From an uncultured Lachnospiraceae bacterium (GTDB lineage Bacteria > Bacillota > Clostridia > Lachnospirales > Lachnospiraceae), in assembly GCA_910579935.1 (NCBI GenBank), contig CAJTVQ010000012.1:1-64000 (forward strand): 64,000 nucleotides of DNA, written 5' to 3'. Positions 41,175 through 49,716 of the stretch are shown one piece after another. Position numbers and translations under genes: made by a program. Under the pieces are notes generated by a model. The model ran no database searches and was not told the DNA's origin. It saw only the letters and a program-made list of their open reading frames with translations. Numbering within the stretch: position 1 is the stretch's first letter; the number at the start of each line of letters is the position of its first letter.

Positions 41175-41696
41175 CTAATACCTATTATTCCGCGCCGGCC
41201 TTCCTGCCGCTCCTGTAACTGTTACATCCGGTTCCGTCTCCCCGCATTCCCGCAGTTCCAATCCTACCGCCCCGCGGTCCAGCAGGCTTTCAGCAAGCTC
41301 CTCACAGATTCTGATTTCGTATCTCTCCCGCACTTTTACCCGGTACAGAACTGCGTTCTCCGCTTCCTCTCCTTCCGCCAGTATGGGACAATAATAAGAT
41401 ACACACACCTCTTTTCCGGCATCAAACAAAACCAGGTAAAAGAACGGCATCCGCCTGTCATACATCCGGATCACCTCCATAGCCCCTTCCGATACCATCA
41501 GTACCGGGTCTGTCAGTATATCCGGATAAATGACATCCATCCCCGATTTCATTTCCAATATCAGATGTTCCGGAAGACTGCGGTAATCTTTCCGGTTTAC
41601 CTTCCTTACATCCAGTTTTCCATACCAGCCCGTTACCTGCGGTATCGGATTACCGCTTTGAACCGTAAGGGTGAAATATCTCTTTTCCATGTTCAT
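41175..41696 (-). CDS. Rhs-island accessory protein, unknown
   Basis: 173 residues, soluble, starting MNMEKRYFTLTVQ. Segments like PDILTDPVLMVSEGAMEVIRMY and FFYLVLFDAGKEVCVSYYCP recall Imm11/DUF1629-type proteins, but the match is by eye and weak. It lies directly upstream of rhs in the operon, where a loading chaperone would be expected. A role in folding or loading Rhs is possible. Confidence 0.5.
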   Translation of the reverse strand: MNMEKRYFTLTVQSGNPIPQVTGWYGKLDVRKVNRKDYRSLPEHLILEMKSGMDVIYPDILTDPVLMVSEGAMEVIRMYDRRMPFFYLVLFDAGKEVCVSYYCPILAEGEEAENAVLYRVKVRERYEIRICEELAESLLDRGAVGLELRECGETEPDVTVTGAAGRPARNNRY

Positions 41697-41741
41697 TTTC
41701 CCCTTTCTTTCTGCTTTTGTCTGTTTTCTGTCTGCACAGAA

Positions 41742-42296
41742 TTACAGTTTCGCCGCTTCTCCCCTCCATTTTCCGAAAAAAATAAAGAAATCTTCCGTCC
41801 GCTTCAGTTCCATATATTCCCTGCTGCCCCTGATTTCCTCCAGCATATCCCTGCACAGGGACTCCAGCGCCGCATAATAATATTCCGCATACCGGAGGCG
41901 GACCGCTTCCTCTTCATACCGGTATATCCGTGGATGTCTCTTTTGCAGTTGTTTTGTAATTTCCTCCATATCCTGCTCATATCGTTCGAAGAAGAGGAGC
42001 GGACGCCATACCGTTTCCGTCGGTTCCCGGTCCATATAAAATTCTTTTCCGTACAGGGTCAGCCGCAGTTCTCCTGTCCGCATCCGTATGACCCGGTGCA
42101 GATAACAGATACCGAGACTGGCCGCCTCCCTGTCCGTCTGCTGTCCCCATTGGCGGAACAGTCCTGCAAACGCCTCCGTCACGGCTTCCCTGCGCTCCTC
42201 TTTCCGATATTCTTTTTCCAGTTCCCTTATGCTGGCCGCAAACCTTTCCCTGCCAAATGTTTCTGCATCCTCCATCAGTTTCTCCCTGTAAAACAC
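41742..42296 (-). CDS. Rhs-island accessory protein, helical, unknown
   Basis: 184 residues, GTG start with AAAGGAGG upstream. Charged and helical (RELEKEYRKEERREAVTEAF), with aromatic-rich segments later. No signal, no membrane helix, no family I recognise. Position between the second VgrG-like gene and rhs suggests a structural or adaptor role. Confidence 0.5.
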   Translation of the reverse strand: MFYREKLMEDAETFGRERFAASIRELEKEYRKEERREAVTEAFAGLFRQWGQQTDREAASLGICYLHRVIRMRTGELRLTLYGKEFYMDREPTETVWRPLLFFERYEQDMEEITKQLQKRHPRIYRYEEEAVRLRYAEYYYAALESLCRDMLEEIRGSREYMELKRTEDFFIFFGKWRGEAAKL

Positions 42297-42346
42297 TATA
42301 AGTCTCCTCCTTTAAAAGTCAGTTTTCGGGTTCCGCCTGCCGTGCC

Positions 42347-43744
42347 CTATTGTATCTTCAGCTCACCCCCGATAAAGGAAATACTGTTATCAAGCTGCAG
42401 GCTCGTTCCCTTCTGTTTCAGGTTCACCATGGAACTGCCTGCCACCAGCAGCGAACCGGTCTCACTGGCAATCGTCACGTCTTCCGCCGCCTCCAGCATG
42501 ACGGAATGAGCGCTGACGATATGGATGCCCTCCGCATCCGTCAGTTCTATGCGCGTCCCCTGATGATTGGTAATTACAATGGAATCGGGAGTGAAGCGCA
42601 CTTCTTTCCGATATTTGCTTTTTAATACTTTATGTTCCGGATTTTTCCGATCCTCACTGTCCGTTTCCATATGGACGGAACTGCTCACAAAAGCATCCGC
42701 CTCCCGCTTCTCCGGTACCGTCAGCCGCACCTCGTCCCCCGGCTCCGGCATACAGTACCATCCCGTACCGTCCGGAGCAGAGTAAACGGTGGCATACGGA
42801 TACCATACCTTCGCTTCCTGTCCGGCATTTTCATCTCCTGCAACCGATACCTGCACCTTGTCTTCTTTTACGTTTACCACTTTGGCATCCAGCGTACACC
42901 CTGTCATCTTTTCCATCCATATCTCCGGCACCTTCATACCCTTCTCCCGCCGCAGATAACAGCAGTGCAGCAGTTCTCCGCCCTCATACCTGCTTTCCAT
43001 CCTGTATATGGAGAATTTTCTCCCATACAGCATCGCATAATCCCCAATCCTGTGATGTTCCCTGTCTTCTATCATATATTCCAGAAAATCCGCTTCCGAC
43101 ACCGCCATTCCCTGACCGGCCTTCCTTCTGTATTCCCCCAGATTCTTTCCCATCCGGTATTTGGCTCCTTCCGCAATCCGGAACTCTTCTCCCTCCGGAA
43201 GCCCATAGAAAAATTTCTCCCCTTTTACATAAGAAGCCGGTACCAGAAACTGATTCTTCCGACTGGCCAGTCTCTTTAAAAATTCCCATTCCGTTTCATG
43301 ATACTGAAGAACCAGTCCTCCCGTGGCTTCCTGAAACGGCTCGGCAAATATGACTCCTGCTTCTGCATATTCCTCTGTTATTTTCCTGAAAATTCCTTCA
43401 TAATCCATGGACGGATCCTGAAAAGAACGCAGATGCGTTTTTTCATCCAGCAGACTGCTCCCTGTCATCACTTCAAGCGTCAGCTTCTTTTGATCATTGA
43501 TGCGTGTTATGGAATAACCCGTTATGATTCCGTTAAATAAGATCCGTATCTCACCGTCCGCACTCACCGCCTGCACCTGTTCCCACAATTCCCCCGACAG
43601 CATCCATGTATACTCTTCCTCTTCTTCATCCGCTATATGCCCAGCAATCACCATTCTTCCATGCCGGTTTATCTCTTCTTCTATCCGTAATTCCAAAATA
43701 TCCAGAAACTCTATCGGTGCCGTCCTGATTTCATGCTCTCTCAT
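42347..43744 (-). CDS. VgrG/Pvc8-like spike protein (copy 2)
   Basis: 465 residues from the ATG at 43744 (GGGAGG upstream), overlapping the previous gene by 14 bases. N-terminal half has the phage gpD/VgrG fold signature: LRIEEEINRHGRMVIAG, SFQDPSMDYEGIFRKI, ETEWEFLKRLASR. An OB-like region follows (VKVNVKEDKVQVSV, WYPYATVY, WYCMPEPGDEVRL), and a C-terminal beta-helix-like stretch (ITNHQGTRIELTDAEG). This should be the trimeric spike carrying the PAAR-like tip of Rhs. Confidence 0.85.
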   Translation of the reverse strand: MREHEIRTAPIEFLDILELRIEEEINRHGRMVIAGHIADEEEEEYTWMLSGELWEQVQAVSADGEIRILFNGIITGYSITRINDQKKLTLEVMTGSSLLDEKTHLRSFQDPSMDYEGIFRKITEEYAEAGVIFAEPFQEATGGLVLQYHETEWEFLKRLASRKNQFLVPASYVKGEKFFYGLPEGEEFRIAEGAKYRMGKNLGEYRRKAGQGMAVSEADFLEYMIEDREHHRIGDYAMLYGRKFSIYRMESRYEGGELLHCCYLRREKGMKVPEIWMEKMTGCTLDAKVVNVKEDKVQVSVAGDENAGQEAKVWYPYATVYSAPDGTGWYCMPEPGDEVRLTVPEKREADAFVSSSVHMETDSEDRKNPEHKVLKSKYRKEVRFTPDSIVITNHQGTRIELTDAEGIHIVSAHSVMLEAAEDVTIASETGSLLVAGSSMVNLKQKGTSLQLDNSISFIGGELKIQ

Positions 43745-44312
43745 CCATATCCTCCCATTCCTCATCCGCAGTCCTTATCGTCTGCATCATCTTCCATACC
43801 GCCGCTTTCCATCTGTCATACTCCCCAAAGGGACAATAAAACGTACCCAGAATCTCCTTTTCCCCTGTCCTGAAAAGAAAAATCACATTATATACCCTGT
43901 CATCTGCAGCAAAACTTTTATATTCCAGCCAATGTACTTTCACCTCATCCCCTTCCGTACCCATGTCATAGCATACCGTGCGGTCATCCAGCTTTTCAAG
44001 CATCTTCTTTACCGGTTCCAGGGGGTTTTCCTCTCCCTCCTTCCAAAGAAATTCTGCTTCCTTCAGTTCCTGCAGGGTAATCCCTTCCGTGCGCTCTTCT
44101 GTCAGGAACATGGTCTCCGGGCGGTTCTCCGACCAGAAAATATCCGCTGCCAACGTTCCTTCCACCGGCAGAAAAACCGCCGGAATCCGGATAATGCATT
44201 GGGAAAAGCGATGCCATTTTCCCATGTCCGTCTCACGATTTTCTTCCAGTTCCCTGATCTGTTCCATCTTTAACAGAAAGCAGTCTACATCTTCCTCGTC
44301 AATTTTTTCCAT
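43731..44312 (-). CDS. DcrB-like probable Rhs/VgrG adaptor (copy 2)
   Basis: 193 residues with GGAGG upstream. The C-terminal half (KVHWLEYKSFAADDRVYNVIF, then GTFYCPFGEYDRWKAAVWKM) resembles DcrB/DUF1795 proteins, the fold of Eag chaperones that hold Rhs N-termini in type VI systems. The N-terminal part is acidic and charged. It lies between copy 1 and VgrG copy 2. Assignment to Eag-like function is inference. Confidence 0.6.
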   Translation of the reverse strand: MEKIDEEDVDCFLLKMEQIRELEENRETDMGKWHRFSQCIIRIPAVFLPVEGTLAADIFWSENRPETMFLTEERTEGITLQELKEAEFLWKEGEENPLEPVKKMLEKLDDRTVCYDMGTEGDEVKVHWLEYKSFAADDRVYNVIFLFRTGEKEILGTFYCPFGEYDRWKAAVWKMMQTIRTADEEWEDMDERA

Positions 44313-44814
44313 TGCTTATCCTCCATGTCGGGAAACTCCGCCGTATAATGCTTCTCCATTTTATGGCCTCCGCTTCCGGATAGGTAAAAGTCAGCATCAC
44401 CATACGGCCTTCCGCCGTACATATGGCTTTCACATGCTCTAATCCTTTGCCTGTCATTTCCATCCGAAACCATCCCACGGAAATCTCCCCTTCCGCACAC
44501 AGATAAACCGGGGAAATCCCGTATTCAGGAAACGCCTCCCCTGCCATTTCCCGTATCTCTTCCGCTGCCGGACGAACCCTGTCCGTCTCCAGCTTCCGCT
44601 CCGTAAACCGACCGGTCATCTGCACGCCGCCGCAGCCCTCCAGCAGAATGTCCGGCTGTTCCCCGCAGGGGTAATATCGGTGCATTTTCTCATCTCCCGT
44701 CTCCTGAAATCCTTCCGGCAGTTCCAGCTGCAAAGTCCCACCCAGCTTCATCGAGACCAGCCGGATGCTCTCCTGAATACACCCCTCGCTCTCTTTTGTG
44801 CAGAATATTCTCAT
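44299..44814 (-). CDS. DcrB-like probable Rhs/VgrG adaptor (copy 1)
   Basis: 171 residues from the ATG at 44814 (GGAGG six bases upstream). C-terminal VYLCAEGEISVGWFRMEMTG, then GRMVMLTFTYPEAEAIKWRS and IIRRSFPTW, similar in layout to copy 2 and to DcrB-like proteins. Overlaps both neighbours. Two adaptors beside two VgrG-like proteins suggest one adaptor per spike or per cargo. Confidence 0.6.
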   Translation of the reverse strand: MRIFCTKESEGCIQESIRLVSMKLGGTLQLELPEGFQETGDEKMHRYYPCGEQPDILLEGCGGVQMTGRFTERKLETDRVRPAAEEIREMAGEAFPEYGISPVYLCAEGEISVGWFRMEMTGKGLEHVKAICTAEGRMVMLTFTYPEAEAIKWRSIIRRSFPTWRISNGKN

Positions 44815-45028
44815 GTTCTTCCTCCCTCCGTTTAAAACAGATACCAAACTCCTCTATGATCTGTTTCCGTCTCTGCAGAATCTTCTCCGCCCTCTGCCTC
44901 TTTGTATGGAATACTTTGTTTTCCAGTTCGCTGACAGCGCTGATACGGCCGCTGACTGCATCCAGCCGGTTAATTTTATCTATGGCGGGGTTCTTTCCTA
45001 CCCCTCCCGTTTCCATGGAATCAGCCAT
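44690..45028 (-). CDS. Small coiled-coil protein after VgrG copy 1
   Basis: From MADSMETGG at 45028 about 70 residues look coding: a helical basic region (AVSELENKVFHTKRQRAEKI). The frame then stays open 125 bases into the next gene, in a part that reads like a shadow. Either the genes truly overlap or a frameshift lost the real stop. The start overlaps the end of the upstream VgrG gene. Confidence 0.5.
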   Translation of the reverse strand: MADSMETGGVGKNPAIDKINRLDAVSGRISAVSELENKVFHTKRQRAEKILQRRKQIIEEFGICFKRREEEHENILHKRERGVYSGEHPAGLDEAGWDFAAGTAGRISGDGR

Positions 45029-46613
45029 GCCATACACCTCCCTCCGTTGTCTTCCGGTCTCCTGAACTGCCGGTTCCCGAACCGCCGAGACGCTTCACCT
45101 GACATCCCTCCAGCCGTCTCATGAAACTCTCCTCCAAATTCGGAACCGGCGTGGAACCGATAATTTCCTGCTCCGTTTTCTTCCGTTCTTCTTCCCTTCC
45201 GCGTCCTCTGTCCTCCTGCATCCCGGCTTCCCCGAACATGGGAAAATCATCTCCGCCTGCTCCTGCCATCGTCACCCTATTGGCGGCGCCTATGGAATCA
45301 AAGCCGTTGCACATATTGATCACCGTAGGCGCTGCCGCCTTCTTCACCAAAGATATTTCCTGCGGGGCATCGAACAGTACACGTTTTCCCTTCAGCCCTA
45401 CGGTTTCCTTTGCATAAATGACCAGCCCTTTATGACTCATGACACTTGCTCCCGTCCCGTCTTCCAGTTCCATCTGCAGCGGCTTTTCCTGCTTTCTGTC
45501 CAAAAATCCCACCGCACCGGGTGTCAGATACATGCTTTTTCCCGCTTCCGTATTAAAATACCGGCAGGCAGGATTCATCTCCGCATTACCGCTGCCGTTT
45601 TTATGAATACCGCATATTGCCCTGCCGCTTTCCCCTGCATGAATATAAACACGCTCTCCCTTTTCCGGCATACAATACATCAGATTTCCCATGTCCGGCC
45701 GCCACGGATACCAGTAAGCGCTTTCCTCATCCTGCTCCCTGTCCATATCAAATTTTACCCTGACCCGTTCTCCTTCCGTGTCCAGCACTACAGCCGGGAG
45801 CAAAATCCCTTCCCCGTATGGAACTGTCAGCGGTTCCGTCCGGAAGGCTGCAGGCCCGGACATTATATAACGGAAAACAAGGAGGCCTTTTTCCAACTGA
45901 CACTCTTTCGCAATTATGACGTACTCACGCTTTTCCATCTCTATCCGGTCCCCGATATCCCAGTTTTCACCGGTCCGGATTCTGCGGCAAACCCCTGTTC
46001 TCCGCCTGTCAGACCAGACCTGTTCCTCTTCCGCTCCTGTTTCAGCCGTCCGTCTCTGACCTTCCGGCAGACCGATTCCTATCCCGGCGGATGCGGCATA
46101 CACAAAAGGCACAACAGCCGTCTCCTGCATACACGCCAGCCTCACAAGAAATTCCCAGTCAGTTTCTTCAATCTGATAAACAGGTTTTCCGATTTTCCTG
46201 TCTTCTCCGTGAAACCACACTCTCATACCTTCCGTATCCGCAAGCACCCGTTCCGCTGCTTCCCGATAAGTCATGGAACTGTCCTGAAATGACCTGCTTT
46301 TCTTCCGGCAGTCCAGCCGTTCCGTAGAAGATACTCCCGTCAGGGATATCCGGTATCCCCTTCCCTCCTGCATAACCTGTACTTCTTTCAGCAATCCGGC
46401 AAAAAGGATCTGATTACCGGCGTATACTGCCGCTTCCGTCCATGCCAGAGGCTGCAGGAGAGATTCTTCTCCCTCCTCTTCCGGAATGATTCCCTCCAAT
46501 CTGAAAAAACCATGACTGTTCTTATGTATCTTCATGTAAAAATCCGTAATATCCGCAATCGGGATTGCAGACAGAACTCTTAAATCTCCCTGTGTCAGTA
46601 CCGGCATTTTCAT
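45021..46613 (-). CDS. VgrG/Pvc8-like spike protein (copy 1)
   Basis: 530 residues, first gene of the island operon. N-terminal phage gpD-like part: RSFQDSSMTYREAAERVL, IEETDWEFLVRLACMQ. Then an OB-like section (VKFDMDREQDEESAYWYPW, MYCMPEKGERVYI), a beta-rich region, and a C-terminal Glu/Lys-rich extension (GRGREEERKKTEQEI) lacking in copy 2. It is clearly diverged from copy 2, so the two are not a recent duplication and may form a mixed spike or serve different tips. Confidence 0.82.
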   Translation of the reverse strand: MKMPVLTQGDLRVLSAIPIADITDFYMKIHKNSHGFFRLEGIIPEEEGEESLLQPLAWTEAAVYAGNQILFAGLLKEVQVMQEGRGYRISLTGVSSTERLDCRKKSRSFQDSSMTYREAAERVLADTEGMRVWFHGEDRKIGKPVYQIEETDWEFLVRLACMQETAVVPFVYAASAGIGIGLPEGQRRTAETGAEEEQVWSDRRRTGVCRRIRTGENWDIGDRIEMEKREYVIIAKECQLEKGLLVFRYIMSGPAAFRTEPLTVPYGEGILLPAVVLDTEGERVRVKFDMDREQDEESAYWYPWRPDMGNLMYCMPEKGERVYIHAGESGRAICGIHKNGSGNAEMNPACRYFNTEAGKSMYLTPGAVGFLDRKQEKPLQMELEDGTGASVMSHKGLVIYAKETVGLKGKRVLFDAPQEISLVKKAAAPTVINMCNGFDSIGAANRVTMAGAGGDDFPMFGEAGMQEDRGRGREEERKKTEQEIIGSTPVPNLEESFMRRLEGCQVKRLGGSGTGSSGDRKTTEGGVWHG

Positions 46614-46697
46614 CCCCGCTTTCCTCTTTTGACATATTTTTGTTGTTTTTGATTTAAAAATTTTCTTTTCCTATTTTTATAAAAGAAGATAAAAAAA

Positions 46698-46740
46698 TAC
46701 ATAAAGTTTCCGGAACATTTTTTTCCTGAAACTTTATGTA
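46698..46740 (-). terminator. Strong intrinsic terminator before vgrG copy 1
   Basis: TACATAAAGTTTC-GGA pairs with TCC-GAAACTTTATGTA, followed on the minus strand by seven Ts. It lies downstream of a promoter-like copy at 46796-46824 and upstream of vgrG, so it either ends the DUF1266 transcript or attenuates the island operon. Confidence 0.8.
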
Positions 46741-46788
46741 CCATGAAAAAAATTATCTTTATAAAATTCCCCGTCTTTTACCAGTCTT

Positions 46789-46848
46789 TATTAAAACCAT
46801 ACCCCTTTTTGATATTTTATGCAAGCTTTTCAGGGAATTAATTTCCCC
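46789..46848 (-). repeat. Duplicated promoter, copy 1
   Basis: About 60 bases that closely match 47622-47682. Both hold minus-strand TTGCAT and TATGGT 17 bases apart, with TTCCCTGAAAA upstream. This copy follows the DUF1266 stop. Confidence 0.7.
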
Positions 46849-46849
46849 C

Positions 46850-47590
46850 TCACCAACTCTTCTCCAACGCCAGATTCCAGTCCAAAAGGTACACGCTGTC
46901 TTCCGCCGCTTTTAACGTCTCATAAATTCCCCTTCTCTCCCGGCTGCTTTCCTCCGCCGCATATTCATACCCCCGCAGATAACTGTCCGCGAAAGCATCC
47001 CAGGAACCATAAATGCCCTGCATCACGCCGGCAATTTCCAAAGACCTGTCCAATGCCTCTTCCTTCGTATAATACCCTGCCACATAGCCATCCGCCAATA
47101 CCGATATGGCGCGGCTGTAATCCCATGCCGACACGGCATCCGCACCCGCTTCCCCATACGCTTTATAAAGCTGTGCATACCGCTGCGCCTCTTCCTCTGT
47201 CAGTTCATAATGCTCATAAATAAAATCCGCCCGTTCTCCCTCCGCCGCGCCGGCCAGTCCGCTTTCCGTCAGAAGGTCCATACGCTCCGCAAAGGACATA
47301 CGGTGTCCCTCACTTAACAGCCAGTCCACCGTCTCATCCGCAGAAGCACGGTCCGTCACTTCCCACTCTTCCGCCAGACGCTCTTTCCTCGAAGCCGCCG
47401 CATCATCCTTAACAGCCTCTCCTCCAAACACTGCACAATCCCATCCGTTTACTTCAGCCCTCAGCGCCTGCGTCCCGTTTATCCAGCGGACCGTATCCGA
47501 CTTGTCCACATTCTTTCCGCATCCCGCCGTCACCGCTGCAAGCAGGACAGCCGCCAATAATACCACCAATGCCTTCCCGGGGTTTTTCAT
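46850..47590 (-). CDS. DUF1266-domain lipoprotein
   Basis: 246 residues from the ATG at 47590 (GGAGG nine bases upstream). Lipoprotein signal with lipobox AVTAGC. The C-terminal half has the DUF1266 pattern: SAWDYSRAISVLADGYVAGY, EALDRSLEIAGVMQ, YGSWDAFADSYLRGYEY. DUF1266 proteins often occur near Rhs or polymorphic-toxin genes, and here the gene borders the Rhs island and shares its promoter sequence. Surface location and context suggest a link to toxin immunity or delivery, unproven. Confidence 0.75.
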   Translation of the reverse strand: MKNPGKALVVLLAAVLLAAVTAGCGKNVDKSDTVRWINGTQALRAEVNGWDCAVFGGEAVKDDAAASRKERLAEEWEVTDRASADETVDWLLSEGHRMSFAERMDLLTESGLAGAAEGERADFIYEHYELTEEEAQRYAQLYKAYGEAGADAVSAWDYSRAISVLADGYVAGYYTKEEALDRSLEIAGVMQGIYGSWDAFADSYLRGYEYAAEESSRERRGIYETLKAAEDSVYLLDWNLALEKSW

Positions 47591-47621
47591 CTCCATCTGC
47601 CTCCTGTTTTCTATCACTTTC

Positions 47622-47682
47622 TATTGAAACCATACCCCTTTTCGACATTTTATGCAAGTTTTTTCAGGGAATTATTTTCCTC
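47622..47682 (-). promoter_or_regulatory. Duplicated promoter, copy 2 (DUF1266 gene)
   Basis: Minus-strand TTGCAT (47652-47657), 17 bases, TATGGT (47629-47634), about 40 bases before the start codon. Near-identical to 46789-46848. Confidence 0.65.
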
Positions 47683-47690
47683 ATATCTTA

Positions 47691-47792
47691 CTATGACTCT
47701 ACTTTTATTGAAAACCCGCCAATCAATTCCGCACGCTCTCCATCCGGCAGGGCGAAAATATCATCTATGGTATAAATCTCTTCTTTTTTCAT
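47691..47792 (-). pseudogene. Uma2-family nuclease remnant (N-terminus only)
   Basis: 33 codons: MKKEEIYTIDDIFALPDGER, then AELIGG, then an abrupt stop. The pattern Y-x2-DD-x-LP-GERAELIGG is the start of Uma2/DUF820 endonuclease-like proteins, normally near 190 residues. Only the first strand-helix remains. Confidence 0.65.
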
Positions 47793-47824
47793 TGCATCCG
47801 CCCTTTACACCTCCGCTTTTCATT

Positions 47825-48748
47825 TCACCTTAGAAAATTATCAATGATCACGCTCTCCGCTTCCTCCTCCGACATCCCGAACGAACGCAGCTTCAGCAGC
47901 TGTTCCGTGTTGATCCGGCCGATTGCCGCCTCATGAATGATCTGCGCATCAATATTGCGGGCGTCAATCTCCGGAATCGAACACACCTGTGCCGTGTCCA
48001 TAATGATGGAATCGCACTGGATATGTGCTTTGCAGAGTGCGTTCCCCACTGCATTGGGATGAAACGTCTGTCTGGAACTCCCCTTCGCCACCGACCGGGA
48101 AACGATCTGCGCCGAACTTCCGTCCCCGTTCATCCGCACCTCCATATTGGAAACCGCGGTCTGCTTATCATGCGTCATCAGCTTCTCCACCACATAGAGC
48201 CTGCTGTCCGGCCCCATATCCACATCCGTCCTGCGCTCCGTGGAATCCACTCCCCGTATCTGGGCCGTATCCAGCGTAAAAACGGCTCCCTCATCCAGAT
48301 AAATCCGTGTCACGGGATTCAGGACATTTTCTCCCGTCCCTTCCCCTTCTCCGTAATGTTTTTCCTCGTATACCACCTTTGCCCTTTTTCCCACATGAAA
48401 AGCATGTACGCCGTCATGCCGCGTTTCATTGCAGCCGCTGTTATGAATACCGCAGCCCGCCACGATCACTACGTCGGCTCCCTCTTCTATATAAAAATCA
48501 TTATAGACGACATCCGTCATGCCAGACTGGGAAATGACCACCGGGATATGCACTTGTTCCCCCTGCGCTTCCCCGCTGATAAACACATCGATTCCCGGCT
48601 TGTCTTCTTTTCTCTTTATTTTAATGTGCTCGCTGTCGCCATGACAGAGCGCCCTCCCGTTGTAACGGAGATTATATGCCCCCTCCTGTTTAAATCCTCC
48701 GGCATCGATCGCCTCCAGTACATTACTTGTTATCGCATCCAGTTCCAT
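47825..48748 (-). CDS. sufB: SufB/SufD-family Fe-S scaffold
   Basis: 307 residues, about two thirds of E. coli SufB. Typical beta-helix core with the stretch SRSVAKGSSRQTFHPNAVGN and the C-terminal EAAIGRINTEQLLKLRSFGM-SEEEA segment of SufBD proteins. It contains ALCKAHIQCDSI with a candidate catalytic Cys. Overlaps sufC by 26 bases. With no SufD, S or U in view this is the short SufCB (SmsCB-type) system of anaerobes. Confidence 0.9.
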   Translation of the reverse strand: MELDAITSNVLEAIDAGGFKQEGAYNLRYNGRALCHGDSEHIKIKRKEDKPGIDVFISGEAQGEQVHIPVVISQSGMTDVVYNDFYIEEGADVVIVAGCGIHNSGCNETRHDGVHAFHVGKRAKVVYEEKHYGEGEGTGENVLNPVTRIYLDEGAVFTLDTAQIRGVDSTERRTDVDMGPDSRLYVVEKLMTHDKQTAVSNMEVRMNGDGSSAQIVSRSVAKGSSRQTFHPNAVGNALCKAHIQCDSIIMDTAQVCSIPEIDARNIDAQIIHEAAIGRINTEQLLKLRSFGMSEEEAESVIIDNFLR

Positions 48749-49481
48749 ACATCCGGCCTCCCTTCCGATTCATGCAGGCACATTCCCTGTCTTCCCCAAA
48801 TAACAGCGGCAGTATCTTCTCCGCATTGCCGCATTCGTTTACCACTCCGTCCTTTATGATCAGGATCCGGTCAGCCATACGGATGATCTTTTCCTGATGG
48901 GAAATCAGCAGCAGCGTCTCTTTCTTGTCTTCATGGATCTTTTCAAATTCCTTCACCAGCATGGAAAAGCTCCACAGATCAATTCCTGCCTCCGGTTCGT
49001 CAAAAATACAGATTTTATGGCTTTTGGCAAGTACCGTGGCGATTTCCACCCGCTTCCGCTCACCGCCGGACAACGTGGCATCCACTTCCCTGTCCAGATA
49101 CTCCCTTGCGCACATCCCAACATTGCTCAGCAGATCACAGCATACCGGTTCAGGCAGTTCCCTTCCTGCCGCCAGATTCAGCAGCCGCCGTATCGTCATT
49201 CCCTTAAAGACAGGCGGTTGCTGAAACGCATAACCAATACCCGCCTTTGCCCTTTCATCAATACTCAGTTCCCTGATGTCCTTCCCATCCAAAAGGATTT
49301 CTCCGCCCGTAGCCTTTAAGACTCCCATCAGAAGTTTTGCTACCGTAGACTTCCCCCCGCCGTTCGGTCCGGTAATGACTAACATCTCCCCGTCGTCCAC
49401 CGTAAAGTTGATATCCTTTACTATGGTAATTTTCTCCCCGTTTTCCACGACCTCATAGGTCAGATTACGTACTTCCAGCAT
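48723..49481 (-). CDS. sufC: SufC Fe-S assembly ATPase
   Basis: 252 residues. Walker A GPNGGGKST near 39, signature LSGGERKR near 139, Walker B ICIFDEPEAGIDLW near 160 (the FDEPEAGID form is typical of SufC). The last 20 residues after IL.LLFGE are Cys-containing (DRECACMNRKGG), an unusual tail. First gene of the sufC-sufB pair. Confidence 0.92.
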   Translation of the reverse strand: MLEVRNLTYEVVENGEKITIVKDINFTVDDGEMLVITGPNGGGKSTVAKLLMGVLKATGGEILLDGKDIRELSIDERAKAGIGYAFQQPPVFKGMTIRRLLNLAAGRELPEPVCCDLLSNVGMCAREYLDREVDATLSGGERKRVEIATVLAKSHKICIFDEPEAGIDLWSFSMLVKEFEKIHEDKKETLLLISHQEKIIRMADRILIIKDGVVNECGNAEKILPLLFGEDRECACMNRKGGRMYGTGCDNK

Positions 49482-49618
49482 GTTCCATCCTCTTTTCCGA
49501 CTATTCTGGTTTCAAGCAGCCTCAGAAACCGTTCCTTTCCGGGGCAGCTTCATGATCACACACTGATTATACCTTAATCACACTCCTGAATCAATCATAT
49601 CTTCCGCCCTCCGCGGAA

Positions 49619-49690
49619 GTCCATTTTCAGTTTCTGCCTGCCGCAGCAGACAGTCCGCAACAGTCCGTCGGCAGCCAGAAACTGAGAACC
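49619..49690. repeat. Inverted repeat around dispersed CAGTTTCTGCCTGCCG element
   Basis: TCAGTTTCTGCCTGCCG and CGGCAGCCAGAAACTGA face each other across about 28 bases. The left arm recurs near 31450 and in weaker form near 7190 and 42320, so this looks like a small dispersed repeat family. The rest of 49482-49716 holds no gene. Confidence 0.6.
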
Positions 49691-49716
49691 GCTTTCCGTA
49701 TGCAGGCATAAAAATT

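Noticed and set aside
36795..42509. Several 200-570 codon plus-strand frames across rhs and vgrG
   Set aside because: Antisense shadows of a GC-rich repeated gene; low-complexity composition and no start signals.
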